Below, one piece after another: positions 13,153-26,100 of a stretch of 64,000 bases of DNA (within the stretch, counting starts at the first letter, position 1; every line of letters begins with the position of its first letter). The stretch is from Phoebastria nigripes. Its lineage: Eukaryota; Chordata; Aves; Procellariiformes; Diomedeidae. The notes beneath the pieces were generated by a model that had not been told where the DNA came from, did not search any database, and was given only the letters and a program-made list of their open reading frames with translations. The stretch is taken from the NCBI GenBank assembly GCA_035582835.1, contig JAYKAV010003359.1:62001-126000 (forward strand). Reading direction: 5' to 3'. Both the position numbers and the translations under genes were made by a program.

Positions 13153-13191
13153 GGGGTTTGGGGGAGGGAAGGTTCCCCCCCCCCAAAACCC
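13153..13191. repeat. G-rich / C10 fold-back
   Basis: gggtttggggg (13154-13164) is nearly complementary to cccccaaaaccc (13180-13191), with one bulged base. The intervening part includes G3, GG and half of a C10 run. It is a stable hairpin or a quadruplex. Confidence 0.55.
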
Positions 13192-14024
13192 ATACACAGA
13201 GTTTCAGGATGTTAAGGCAGGAAGATGCACAGAGCACATCTTTTTGCACGACCGAGGTCCTGTCCCACCGCAGAGAGTTTCACTCCAACACAAGAGGGAT
13301 GTGGCTGCCCCAGCCTCCAGCTTGCTCGAGGTTTCCAGAGCAATTGTGCCAGCAGGAGCCGCAGTCTCCCCTCGTGCAAGTGGACGCTTGACACCCAGAA
13401 GGTACCACATTTCCAAATAAAAAAGAAATCAAATTTCCAGGCAATGCACACTATTTCTGTGAAGCTCATTGTTATTATAGTTATAGGAAGTTGCCGAGAA
13501 GTAAGATCTCAGGAAGCTGAGAAGAGGAACCAGAGCTTTGTGGGACTAACAAGAATCAGAAGAGTTGTAATAAGATTGCTAAAAAAGAAAAAAAAAAAAA
13601 AGAATCCCTTAAGGGCAGGATTAAACCTTGCACTTCAGTTATAAAGACAATCCCTATGTTCAGGGGAGATAGGGAACTAATATGGAATTTCTCTCCAAAG
13701 CTGAATTTTAAGTTCCTTTGTTCTGCCAGAGCTGGATATATCTACCTTTCACTGGCACTTTCCCTTCTTGCTGCACAGTTTAAGTGATGGGTGAATGCCA
13801 GCCTCCATGCCCCCCATACAAGCAGTTAGCATTTTGCTGTGCATTGAGTGAGTAACAGGAAAATAGAACAGGACTCCCCAAGAAGCCAAGACTTCGCTAG
13901 CTCTGCCGAAGCTGGAAACTACAACCTCAGCCTGTGCTGTTCTGTGTCTGCCGAAAGCCTTTGAAGTAAATTCTTTGAAGTTCGCCAGAAGCGGCTCTGA
14001 ACTGGAGAGAGCAACGAGCAGGGT

Positions 14025-14048
14025 GGCTGGGGGGCCGGCTGGGGGGCT
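14025..14048 (+). repeat. 12-bp G-rich tandem duplication
   Basis: ggctggggggcc is followed directly by ggctggggggct. The two G6 runs and flanking G pairs make a weak two-tier G-quadruplex possible. Confidence 0.6.
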
Positions 14049-14886
14049 TTGATTCCCACACAGTCGAGTACAAGTCAAGCTTGGATTCAGCAGATAAATG
14101 TGCATTTTTTTAAAAGTCACCGTTCCTTTTACAGGTAAAAGGAGACTTAAATCCTAACTTAGGTTCACAAGATGACCAGTGGGCCAAACTGCAAGTTTCA
14201 ACAAGTGTAATGAGATATGGAAGCGTACACTCAGTTCGGTGTCTCCTGCTACTGCAAATATCTTGAAAAAACACATCTATGATAGGACTGGACTAGGCCC
14301 CAAAACCGTTCAATGTACATATTTCTGCAGAAATGATTGAAAATTCCCCCAAAACTCCCCACAGCATTTCCGCTACAGGGGCAAAAGGAGCACTTAATGC
14401 AGGTTTGATTTTCTCAGGGACGAGTGGGAGTCATTTAAAACTGGCCTTTTCTGGAATCTGTCTGCAAAGGACATCTCTGATCCTTATTTTCAGTATGTAA
14501 CCTAGTATCACACAGCCTATAGTTTTAAGGGTTACAACTCTGGAGAGCAGAAATAGGAAGTCTGGCTTAAAGTAACAGCCTGCCTGAAAACAACCCTGAT
14601 CCACTGGGCCCTCAGTATGCATTATCCCTCTGAGCAAGGGGCAAAGGAACATGATAAAAAAACAGCTGAAAATATTACACATTAGAAACATTTCATCCTC
14701 CTTATGATGGCTGAGAACCAAGGGAATGGAGGCAGTAACTGCAGTGCTGAACACACGCAGGCAGACAGTTTTTTCACAAACTGATGGGAATTAGTGAAGT
14801 TTCTGTTGCACTGAGTAAGGAATCGGGCACAGCAGGCAGCCAAGCTTTGGCCAACAGAATTACGAAAGTGTTAGACATGTTTTGAT

Positions 14887-14890
<4 letters not shown>

Positions 14891-14917
<27 letters not shown>
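14891..14917 (+). repeat. Poly(A), 27 bases
   Basis: Uninterrupted A run with no associated element recognised. Confidence 0.8.
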
Positions 14918-15639
14918 GTTAAAATGAAACCAGCTACATGTAGAAGACTGCACCAGGAACAAAGTGCCTGAAATTTTGGGACACTGGGTTTAGTCATAGT
15001 CAAGTATTGCTTCTGTTTTTCCTTTCCCAAAAGCTGTATATTCTTTAATACAACTCATTTCTCTCATAATTTAGGGCTTATTGTGGAAGTGTTTTCCATT
15101 CAGTCCCTGACCAGCTGCACATAACAGGACAGATCAAGATTTTCTTTCACTGTTAAGGTTCTCTTGCTGTCTTTTATAACCATTACTCACAGGCCTTTTT
15201 ACAAGCCAGTATTTTTAATAATTATGGGAAGGAAAAGGAACCTGTCAACACTATTTCCTCTTTATTTGCTCTCCTAATTTTGTGGCTTTCCGCAACAGTC
15301 TAAATCAAATAATTTTCTATTTTGAAATCTAAAAAAGTTTTTTTTTTTTTTCCCTTTAAAGTCTGCCATTTAGCACATTAAGCTTTAGAGTACACACACT
15401 ATTCNAAACACAACATCAGAGCACACAAAGCAGCAAAGTCTTATACTGAAAGGAAAACATTTCCCTGTGATAAAAATGATGGCATATTTATAGTACAGCC
15501 CCAAGTGTAAAGTTCCTGTAAGGCTGCTACAAAGTGTGCAACAGGTTTCTACCTTATTGTGTCTTGGTGATTTGTACATTAAATTTGCAGAGTTTGCAAG
15601 ACAAGTTGCCAGTGTCACTCTATTCAACCTCCCTCAATG

Positions 15640-15664
15640 TTTTTTTTGTTTTGTTTTGTTTTTT
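15640..15664 (+). repeat. (TTTTG)n tract
   Basis: A T8 run is followed by three TTTTG-like units. Confidence 0.7.
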
Positions 15665-16982
15665 AATTAATTACTTAAGATCTGCAATTTGAAATCACTT
15701 AACAGTTCCACTGAGCTGCTTTTAGGAACCCTTCTTCTCATATACTTGCCTACAGAAGCATGACTTGCAAGAAATTACATGAAGAAATATTACAGTTATA
15801 TTGCAGGAAGAAGAGATTACTCAAAATAAGCACAGCAGCATGTAAGTTAAGTAAAAATGTATTTAACTGGCCTGCTGACCATGGCCAGATACTGAAGCCA
15901 TGGAGATCTTTATGCAAAGTAACTTCAGTTCACATCACATTAAAACCACCTAGTACTATTTTAACAGCTTTCAGTTTCAACAGTGTTTAACCAGATAAAG
16001 TATAGATCTTAGCACTAAGGTCTCTAAGACAGCCTCCAGACATAAGAATTCATTTTCCTTAAGGACACCGTAACACATGAATGAAAAGACTTTGAACTAG
16101 ACCCTGAGCTAAGCCCTCTCAAGTCGCTTGCTCTGTGCTTGTGTATTTAGCATGTCATCAACACAATGAGCCAATAAATTGCTGCTCCTTCCTTCCATGC
16201 TTTGTTTTTAAAGGCTTCATTGTATTTTATTTCAGTTTATTTAAGCAAGATTTCTATCGCTGCTGGTACAAATCTTGTTATCTTTGCAAATATTAAAAAA
16301 GCTTCTGAAAATACATCTATGTGTATTAATTGCTCTGACCTTACAATTTAACAACTTAAAACTTGTTTGTTCACTCTAATCAGCAATGACAAATCAATAA
16401 GCCTTTAAACCTTGACAAGTTATGGAAATTAATGACATCAGGAGCAGCACTTTTTACGTTTTCAGTTTTTTCCTGACAGTCTCCAAGATTAGCGATAAAG
16501 CCAGGCAAAACATCAGTTGTAAAACTATTACTGAGCTTGCAGCGCTTTCCTGAACATGCAACCTTTGGGAAAACCTTCACACTGAAGAAAAAACTTCACA
16601 TTAATGAAAAAGCTGAAGGCTAATCACTGCACATTGTGGGGACTTCCTGCAACCCCGCAGACACTGTATTTGAGGAATGGATCTGACTGTAGCTCCCAAA
16701 CATTTTTTCGGATCAGCTGCTCAGGTTCTGATGCATACATGAGGGTCAGCAAGAATGCTTTGACAGACTTTCGCCTATTGCATATGCTTTCTGAATCACC
16801 CCAGACATTCAAAATAAAGACATGTGACTTATTTTCCCAACCAACTGCTTACAAGGATTATTGCTTTCATGGGTCACTAGACATGTTCCTGCCCTTTTTC
16901 ACTGTTTCTGCTGCAAAATGGGGATGGTAGTTCAGCACTTCCAAAATAATTTTGAATTTAAGAAGAGCAATGACAGAGGAGG

Positions 16983-17013
16983 AAAAAAAAAAAAAAAAAA
17001 GGTGGTGGTGGTG
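16983..17013 (+). repeat. A18 run followed by (GGT)n
   Basis: Eighteen A are followed by four GGT units. On the minus strand this reads ACC repeats then T18. Confidence 0.75.
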
Positions 17014-19109
17014 GAACACCAGTAGTTTTAGCACAAGAATTCCCAAAATATGCTGAGGAATGCCAAGCCACGTCTTTCTTCCCAAAGCGCCATAAGGCAA
17101 CGGCAAACAAGAGGAGAAGTTGAGTTTGTTAAGGAAAGAGCTGCAGCAGAGCTGGGAACTGTGTTTGCTGTTTGCTTCCCTGGTTTTGGGTAAACATCCA
17201 AATGCTTGTATGACTAACTGATCCTCATCATTAGATTTGTGTGTAAACTTCCCTATATCAAAACATTTCGTCTGCATATATTTAGAAGAGAGGTTTTTGC
17301 TGCCTTTTTTTTTTTTTAATTTTCTTTCATAAGCATAAAAGAAATGGGGCACAGATTACTTCTATTCTCCGATTACTTTTTTCCAGGTGGAAACTCGTAA
17401 TTAAAGTATGGTCAACAATAGCTCAAATAGATGAAAAAAGGTAACCTACATCCAACTACATACAAAAAGGCTTGCTTATATTATGAACACCTGTATATAG
17501 TACTTCTCTGCATCAGCTCAGTCCTAATGCTTTAGCTGGGCACTTAAGAGCGGGAAGAGATGGCAAGCGGCAGTGGGAGAAAACAACTTCTGTTTAGCTT
17601 TGTTCTTCCCACTCCAACCTGTGACTATTATTTTGGTCCTTTTTAAAGGACAAAGTCTGCATTTTGAGGTCTGCTCTGCGTGAATGGACCAAGCACCTCT
17701 CTCTGTAGGAGACTACGGACAAGGGGCAAGCTTGCCTTCCATTCCTGTTTACACATAACACTCCTACAACCGCTGTCATCGCAGACAGCCTGGTGCTCCG
17801 TCAGCCAGGTCCAAATTCCTGCCTTCCCACATGGTGCCCCTTGCAAACCTCTGCTCTGCTCCCTTGCCACTGTTTCAGGTGCAGGATGTGGGCAAGCTGA
17901 GAAGTGCCAAGTTTCACTGTGGAAGTTTGAAACGTTACTGAGCCCAGCTACCAAGCCAGCCCCTGCCAGGCAAGGCAGATAATATCTTAAATTACCAGGG
18001 CAAATTCTGTCAAAGGGCCTTTCAGATCCTTAGGAGAATCCCTTCTGCCTGGCCCCTGTGACCAATGTAGCCCAACCACCAGCCCCAGCTCAGGAGCCAC
18101 CTGCAACAACAGCCTGGGAGAGGAAACTACACCATGAAAAGAGCCTCAGGTTCACCTCACCTAATATCCCTCCCTAACCATCTCCCACCAAACCAAGACC
18201 CAAAAGCCAAGATGGGTTTTTCCTACCACTTTTGTTCAAAAAGTTACTAGCATCATGTTGCAAATGGATGCTGTTCCCACAAAGAAAAATTCAAGGGTAC
18301 AAAAATCACATTGAATAAAGTTTACAATATTTCTATCCATTTTCACAGAGCCCTTGTTCATAGGTACAGATAAACACAAAAGAAAGGTGGAGTGGACCCA
18401 TATGGACATAACATTTACAAGTGAAAACATCTGGCAACAGGAGCTTAAGACTGTCAGAGCTAGAGAGAGGACTTCAGCCTGCTTCATAGCTTTTACTAAT
18501 AACTGGTAAAAACTAATAGGCTTTAAACTTGGTCTCCTAACTAGAAATAACTCCTTGCCAGCGGGACTACAAGAAAAGTCTAAAAATCATCTTTTTTGTT
18601 AAAATTTGTAATAAATGTCTCGGACAACACGAATATTAAGCCTTAAAAGAAACAAAATGTGTTTGAGGAAACAGATAAGAGCCTTTGCATAAAATAAACA
18701 ATAAAGAAACAAAAATTAATTCCCTAATGTAAACTGGAGGAGGAAGAAAAAAGATTTTGCCAGTAGATTCCCATGTTCTGACCTCTGCGTGAACTCTAAG
18801 TAACCAGTCTGCGATTTCTAACAGCCACAAGAATGGAAAGTGCATAGGAAGATACTGAAGGATCCCACTCCTTCCAACTTTTGCTAAGCAGTCAAGGCAC
18901 AAGTCAACTGAAAAAAAATGTACACTGCACAAAGTTGCAACACTTTGTTGCAAATCACCAAAATACTTCACTGCAAGTATTATAGGTAGAGCAATGCAAG
19001 TCACAGACCTTTACGTGCCTTAGAGCTCATGGCCTGATTCCTTCTGCAAAGGTTTCTGCACAAAATCTATGCCTTGGGGTTTATCTAAATTATCAGTTCA
19101 AGGAAAAAA

Positions 19110-19210
19110 CAGTTTGATTTAAAAGTGGCAAGTACTGGAGAATCTATCACATCCCCATGTTAATGATTCCACAGCTTAATTAGTTTTAGCATAATCACCT
19201 GTATCCACCC
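19110..19210 (-). mobile_element. Possible old sauropsid repeat scrap (CR1-like, antisense)
   Basis: The run from 'atttaaaagtggcaagtac' through 'ggagaatctatcacatcccc' to 'cacagcttaattag' resembles an antisense block that recurs in turtle and crocodile CR1-rich sequence. It is short and diverged, and the family assignment is from memory, so it is tentative. Confidence 0.35.
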
Positions 19211-20106
19211 CAAAAGAAAATGTGTTGAGAGACAAATACTCAAACTATTTTAGTGTACTTGAATGTGTGGATTTTTTCCAGCTCATGCTGAAATAAATAA
19301 CAAAGCCCATCTGCACCCACTGAATGTATCAGAAAAATTACACAAGATCTTTGGCAAAGTAGGTGTTTTGCCCTTACATAGTGTTAACAAGCAATAACTC
19401 AAGTTAGTGGAGACAAGCTGGTGTTAAAAGTGGCATAAATATTGGCATAAGGTAAAAGTTAAGACTACAACGTCTATATTACACTACATATTTTTATTAA
19501 AAGAGGGTTATTTCTAAACAATCAAGAAATTAACCTTCACCACTAATCTCAGGTTCAACAAGGCACAAACATATACTAATACTTGCTTTCTCAGTATCAC
19601 ATGGCTAGTAGCAGGCAACTCTCCAGAAAAAGCTGCCAAGTTCATTTTGTTTTGACTGATAGGAAATACTTGCTTCTGCTACAGAGGTGTGCAACATTGC
19701 CACCACGTTATTTCTATTTTTCTCCAAAAACCAGGTGCAGAAATGATTTTAAAAAGGAAAACTGATTTTTATGCTTGAAAGAGTTTCTAGTCTTTGCAGC
19801 TGTAAAGAAAAATTTGAAGTCTGAAACAAACTCATTGATCATCAGCATATTGTCATTACCATCATGCTGGGCTTTGATTTGCTCTATTAAAATGGTTCAG
19901 GCATTTAGCTCTGAAATTGGCATTTGATTCTAGGTTTATGGAGATGGATGATATGACACTGCATAAGAAACTAAAATATTATCAATATAACTTTTACTAC
20001 TACTATTACAGAATGTAGCTGACCCTACCCAACTTTGGTTGTTGCTGAAAGGGGCAAGCCATGCCTCCTCTCCTCAGGCTGCCCTTACTGAGGCATGGTC
20101 ACTTAC

Positions 20107-20156
20107 CTGACTGCACAGTGAATTTGTTTAAGGAGCTAATTTGGCAGAGAACTTCT
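20107..20156 (-). CDS. Possible 50-nt internal exon
   Basis: The donor is a perfect consensus (CAG followed by GTAAGT) and the acceptor is good (CTATTCCCATTATTCTGGCAG). One of three frames is open and reads EVLCQISSLNKFTVQS, with one leftover base at each end. It would therefore need a phase 2 intron upstream and leave phase 1. The strength of both sites is the main support. There is no recognisable family, and chance pairing is possible. Confidence 0.2.
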
Positions 20157-20159
20157 CTG

Positions 20160-23100
20160 CCAGAATAATGGGAATAGCTTTCTGCTAGTTTAGCTATCTC
20201 AACCAGCCCAACATGGGTTCGGACACGGGCCAGCAGAGTGAAAGGGAGCAGCTCACGTCACTGGATGACAGCAGGGAAGTAGATGGCCATTAGATTGGCT
20301 CAGCTGTTTCGTAAAGCCTCACCCTCTTACAAACATCAAGGAAAAGATCTAGAGCTTATCCGTCTCAATGGCAACTGAGGCAGGAAAATGTTCACCTTCC
20401 ACCAGCAACAGACATTTCACAGAGGTGACAAATATTTCAATGAGGTAAAGGAAGTAAACAGAATAATTTGCCTATCTTTCTGTCTGGTGAAAGCTCTACC
20501 GCTTGCCTACAAAATGAAGGCATGTTCTTTACTGACCAGGAATCTCAAAAGCATCACTTCTACAATCCACTCGTTCCCTACCTCCCTGCCTTACTTATCT
20601 TTCTTTTGCCTATGTGACCCAGTTGAAGGCCGCGAGAGGGACAAGTGACTGCTTTAAAAGTCACACAGATCAAGGTCCTTTTGCCATAACAGTGTACATT
20701 TCTGGGCATGAGCACATGCTTTTAGAAAGACTGTTTTCAAAAGCCCTCACTATTCCAGGTACACTAGTTTATTGTCATCATTACTGAGATAGATGCACAA
20801 GGCACTTGTGGAGGGGTTATTCTCACAGAGCAGGAACAAATCATCTTTCAGCCAGCACCAACAGTGAAATGAATGAACCAGTTGGGAACCACATGATGCA
20901 AAATATTTCATTAGATAACCTGCACTACTCCTTAGTAGAGCTTAGTACAGTTTTTATTCACGACAGAAAAGGTACCATGTGTTCTTCAAGTAATTGCTAT
21001 AAATACCGCACAAATTAACTGCTATGAAATACTTGTTTTTAAATAAACTGTCCTCCTTCCTCTGCACAATAATATTAGCAGAGAAGACAAATACAGCAGC
21101 TTGAAATAGCAGAACTTGAAGAAAGCAGGAGGAAATTTAGCACCCTGTATTTTGCCTCTTCATGCAAAATGCATATATCTGCACTTCAGTAACACCTAGA
21201 AACAGCAACCGGGGCACCATTCTGCTGAGAACTGTGCTCACATCTGGCAAAAACAGCTCCTGCCCATTGTCCTTCCAACCTAACTACAGTAATACAGTAG
21301 GGTCTTTCAGGTAGTTGGCATTTGCAAAGGATTTCCCCATTTCCCCCAGAGGAAAACATTAATTCTATTTCCCACGACACATTTTTGAAAGATGAATCTA
21401 CAGCATTCGCCAGACATAAATACTTCACAGTCCAGCAAAGGCTCAGCAAGGAATTCACCTTTTGTGGCACACATGGAAGGTCCAAAACGTAGGAATGACA
21501 AAGTGACATAATTTACCCTTCCCTGTTTTAGAAGTCATTTCCAAACTGCTGCTTCTTTGGTCAGGAGAGTCAAGAAAGTTGCTAAGATTCAATGGACCAA
21601 GCTTAAGAATTAAAGAAAACCCAGATTTGCAAAAAGAGAAAATTAAGTCATATGCAGAAATGCAAAGCTAGCAGCACCAAAAAAATCTCCTTTCCTTCGG
21701 AACAGAAAGGGAACAGGCAAGTGAGATGTCAGAAGAGCTAAGTGGTCATGGGCTGCAATTCCTCTTCCCATCATCAACAGCCAAAAGACGTAAGGGTTCA
21801 CTTCACTAGACAACCAGACCTTCAGTCTTCCATTAGAAAGGGAGGAAATTTCACTTGGGGTAGGTGGTGATGCTGAAAATAAAATATAAATTCTAAGAGG
21901 AAGGACACAATAAATTACTAAAACCCTTCTGAGACAAATGAGGGAGTCAGAAAGAGAGGGCGGGAGAAATAATGACCCTGGAGCTCTTCACGGCTTTGTG
22001 AGCCATTTCATGAAATGGTAATTGAACTGTACACAACCAGTCAAAAATGCATAACGTGCTTTCTTAAGTGAGATACTGAGACTATTTTCCCTATCATTTT
22101 AATAAAGTGAATGAAAAAATACAAAGAAGTCATACAAGAAAAAGAGAAGCTGCATAAAAATCATGATGTTCAAAACGAATGCAATGGCAGAACCAGTATT
22201 AAGTGTGCTTCTTGCATATAATAGAACCTTATTATGTATAATCACAGAATATATTCAAGCAACGCAAAATGCCACATAAGCATTTAAAGATTAGACAGAA
22301 AGCTCAGTGCAAAACAATACACTACCTTGTACACTGAGCCCTTCTGATGAGTAGTAGAAGAAAAGCAGAATTTCTGTTGCTGTGCATGCCAAACAAATCA
22401 TACTACTGTAATCTTTTTTCCAGCATATCCTTAAGTTCTCTCTATTGATAGAGGGAAAATACAAGTTAACCCTCCATTCACTGAACTCAGCGTAAACAGA
22501 ATTTTAGCTTAAAAGTTGCATTCCTAATTAGATTTTTTTTTTCTCATTTTAATCAGTTAAGAATATTTTCAGGTACTGTGTTTATTCCTGATAACCTACA
22601 AAGACTTTTGGGTTTACAGACATATCTTACTGTTTCCTACAGTACTTTTTCCTTCCCTGTTTTGTGCCTGACACATGCAACATGACTGAATACACAGAGC
22701 AAACGTGACACTGACTTGGCCAAGGTGCTGCCAAAAGCTCCAGGAGAAGGACATATGTGTTTTGGGGTTGTTTTTGGTTTTTAAAGAACTTCCAGTAATC
22801 ATCATGTTAGGGGTCACAGCAGTAGAAAAGCAGCATTAAAAAAAATAAAATAGACGAGCTGCTGCTTTATGACTTCATAATGTCTGCTGGATTAGGTGCT
22901 AGAGGAATTTAGGCCAAGTTACTGCTTAAACCTTCCCCAAAATAACTCCCAACAAACTACACCAAGTGGCAATTTTTAACCCCCAGAAGCTGTAAGTGTT
23001 CTGAGATGGATCCAAAACTTCTGTGAAAACATAAAGACAAGAGTTACAACAGCCACTGATACCTTCGTTTCTTTGTCTATATACACACTTGCATTAAACT

Positions 23101-26100
23101 AACCTCTCAAGACCGGGGTGGAAAACTGAATTGAAAAAGTGAAATAGAGAGGAACTTCTGAGTGTATATTCATACATCCAAAAGGAAGGAAAGTTTACTA
23201 AACATTCATAAGCAACACTGAAATACTGAAAGCTAGAGCACATACCCCAAGCTGAATGACACAGTAAGAGCAGAGTATGCCTTACTCTGCAGTTTAGGTT
23301 TTTCTTCATAAAGATTTGTAAGGAAAACATGTATCTTAAATAATAAGATTTCCTTAATATTTAAGGAAAACTAAGGAACAGATTTAGCCAGCTCTACAAT
23401 TGCAGAGCCTAGTGCACACATGCAGCTCTGGTGAAATGAAGGACAAGGAGAGGTAAGAGCCACTAACCCCACCGTTAGCACTGGTGAGGGGACGGGAAAG
23501 GACAGGGCAGTGCCTAAGTTCACATCACAGAATTGTGATTTCAGCCGAGTGGCTTCTCGCTGTCATTTACATCAGGGTTTCTGCCATGAGGTCAGCTGGG
23601 CTGTCCTTGGAAGTAAGTGTAAGGTGACACATGGAGAGGTTGCAGAATTAGAACAATGAAGCACACAAAAGAAAGCCTCCAAATTCAGAATAATCTTACT
23701 TCTGTATGTTTGGTATGCTAGAGCTTCTCCGTGGCTCACGCAGTGTGTACTCATTGCAATCCCTGGTTATTAATTCATATTAGAGTACTACACGACAGAT
23801 GCTACTTTCAAGGACTAAGGGGGGCACAGTTGGTTATTTGGTGGGAAATGCTGGGGGCTGTTGAGAACTTCTTTTGTTTAATGAGTAATAGTTCCTCCCC
23901 ATCCCCTCCACAACTGAAAAGTCAAGGAAGAAAAGCAAACACTGAGTAAGGTTACTGTTTTCCAATTCACCTGTGCTTCTCCTGGTTACTCATTAACTTT
24001 CACACACATTAACCAAACAACAAAAGAGAGACAGAAACTGGGTTGTTTCCCCTTCCCCACCAAGAAGCAAATGAAGCAAATGATAGGTTTAGAAGAACCA
24101 ACATTGCTCGGGAGAGATGCATCCTTCCATGGACAACAGCAGTATAGCCCAACCCCAGCTGAAAACTCAATGATGGATCCTTACTATTACCATGGGGCCA
24201 CAGAGACAGCAAACACATACTCCCTGAGCCAAAGTTTTATCTGAAAATTCCCATTCTATAAGGTAGCCAGATACAACACATCAAGTGATGCCCAGAAAAA
24301 ATAAAACCTAAAAAAAAAAAAAAAATCAAGTATCGCTGACCATCCATTCTAACAACTTCAGTTCCTGCCATGTCTGCTTGAGAAGCTGGATTACAAAAAA
24401 ACCCCAACTCAAACAAAAAACTCCCCACACACCACAGAACACCAGTTAGCTGTAATTTCAAGCACCTGCTCTATGAAAGTATTCTTGTCTGTTTGTAATG
24501 CAACCCACTACATCCAAAGCAAGACCTCAAAAGCAGGTTTGAGGGAGACTATGTCAATGCACAGACTTTGACATTAGATCGATTTTGACTTCAGCAGCTC
24601 TCAGGATTTAGATTTTGCCCTAGGCAGTATGTGAGGCTCTAGTGACAGCTCAGGGGAGACTCCATGAGCAGTCCCACAGGTAATAAGCCAGCTAATGGAG
24701 GAGAGGAACAGTACTGTGATGAACTCCTGACATTAGGGAGCAAAGGAGTAGGTGTTCCTCCTCCACGAGGCCACCAAGCTGGTACAGGGTCAGCACCCAC
24801 CTGAGAAAGATGCCAGCATTGCCACCATCCAACAACTCCAGCATCCCTACAACTGCAATCAAGCGAAATCACAGCAGGTGCTAGAGGATTTCTCCCCATA
24901 AAAGGCCTTTCTTTCTATTGGCAAAGAAAGATGAACAAAACCAAGACCACGAAGCACAAACCCCGCTGTTGTGACCCCTAAAATGATGCACAGTCTACAA
25001 AAGACAAACTAAAATGGACAGAGCAATGGACCTTTCACTCCCCTTAATTCAATTCTCTCCTTTAAGTCAGTGCACTGTTATTACCCTAGCAATGAGACTT
25101 CAACACTGAAGTTTTTCAGCTTGATGGTAAAATCATGCAGTGTCCATCCATCTCCAATAATAGCAATATTGAGACAATGAACTCTATTGAGGCGTCTAAT
25201 AAGGCAGATAGTCATTTGCATAGTACATTTTCTGTGACTCTCTGTAATACAACATCTCAAAGACTCAATTCAGACTATTCTCCTTTCCCACAGACGTTTT
25301 AAAAAAAGGATTCTTTTACTAGAAAAAGAAACAATGACCCCTCCCATAATAGGAGAAAGCAAAAGATAGGATTTTCCTGCCTATGATGGGTGCACACTTT
25401 TGTCTGTGTATTTTTATTTGGTTGGGCTTGCTTTAAAAAACAAACAAACAAACAAACAAACAAAACAAAAAACCAAAAAACCTCTGTGCTTTTCATCTCC
25501 ATTGTGGATTGAATGCTCAGAAGTGTATTTCTGATTTTGTTCTAACAGGCTTCTGAGCAGGAAGCACTTTGGGATCCCCACCCATGAGCACAGGCAAATT
25601 TCATCTTTAATTACCGTGCCGCAGTCTTTTCCTTCATCTCTCCACATACTCCTCTCCTACGTGACTCACTGAATTATTATTTGCTGGACATACTGGGATA
25701 TACCATGGTTCCGTAGATACACTAGCTTGCTTATGAGTCCTGAGTTTTAGGATGAGCTCTGCAATGTAGTACTTGGGTAAACTTGACAAATCATTTCCTC
25801 TCCAACAGACTGTAACGGCCTTGAAGACAATGTACACTCATATAGTGTACGTTGTGCCTCAAAGTTCAGCTCAAATAACATCTTCAAGTACTGCCATATA
25901 GAAGCAGTAATGATTACGTCCTTCCTCTTCATAATCCTTCTGCTTTCTCCTCTTTCAGTAAATAATCCTGGACTTTGTCAGTGTTTTATTTAGCACAAAG
26001 AAGCACATATATTATTCCTGGAGGTAACTAAGCTACCTCTACCTATATAGGAAGGACACACACTCAAAATACCACTTCAGTATACTAAAACAGCTCCTGT

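Larger units (their letters stand above)
13200..19100. other. Non-coding stretch, presumed intron
   Basis: Poly(A) and GGT tracts and the 14025 duplication are the only structured items. The longest frames (123-161 codons, at 13.7-14.1 kb and 16.9-17.4 kb) lack splice sites or recognisable domains, and the second runs through simple repeats. Confidence 0.6.

Noticed and set aside
16867..17352. 161-codon minus-strand frame
   Set aside because: It runs through poly(T) and ACC repeats, which give artificial His and Phe runs. No domain or splice evidence.
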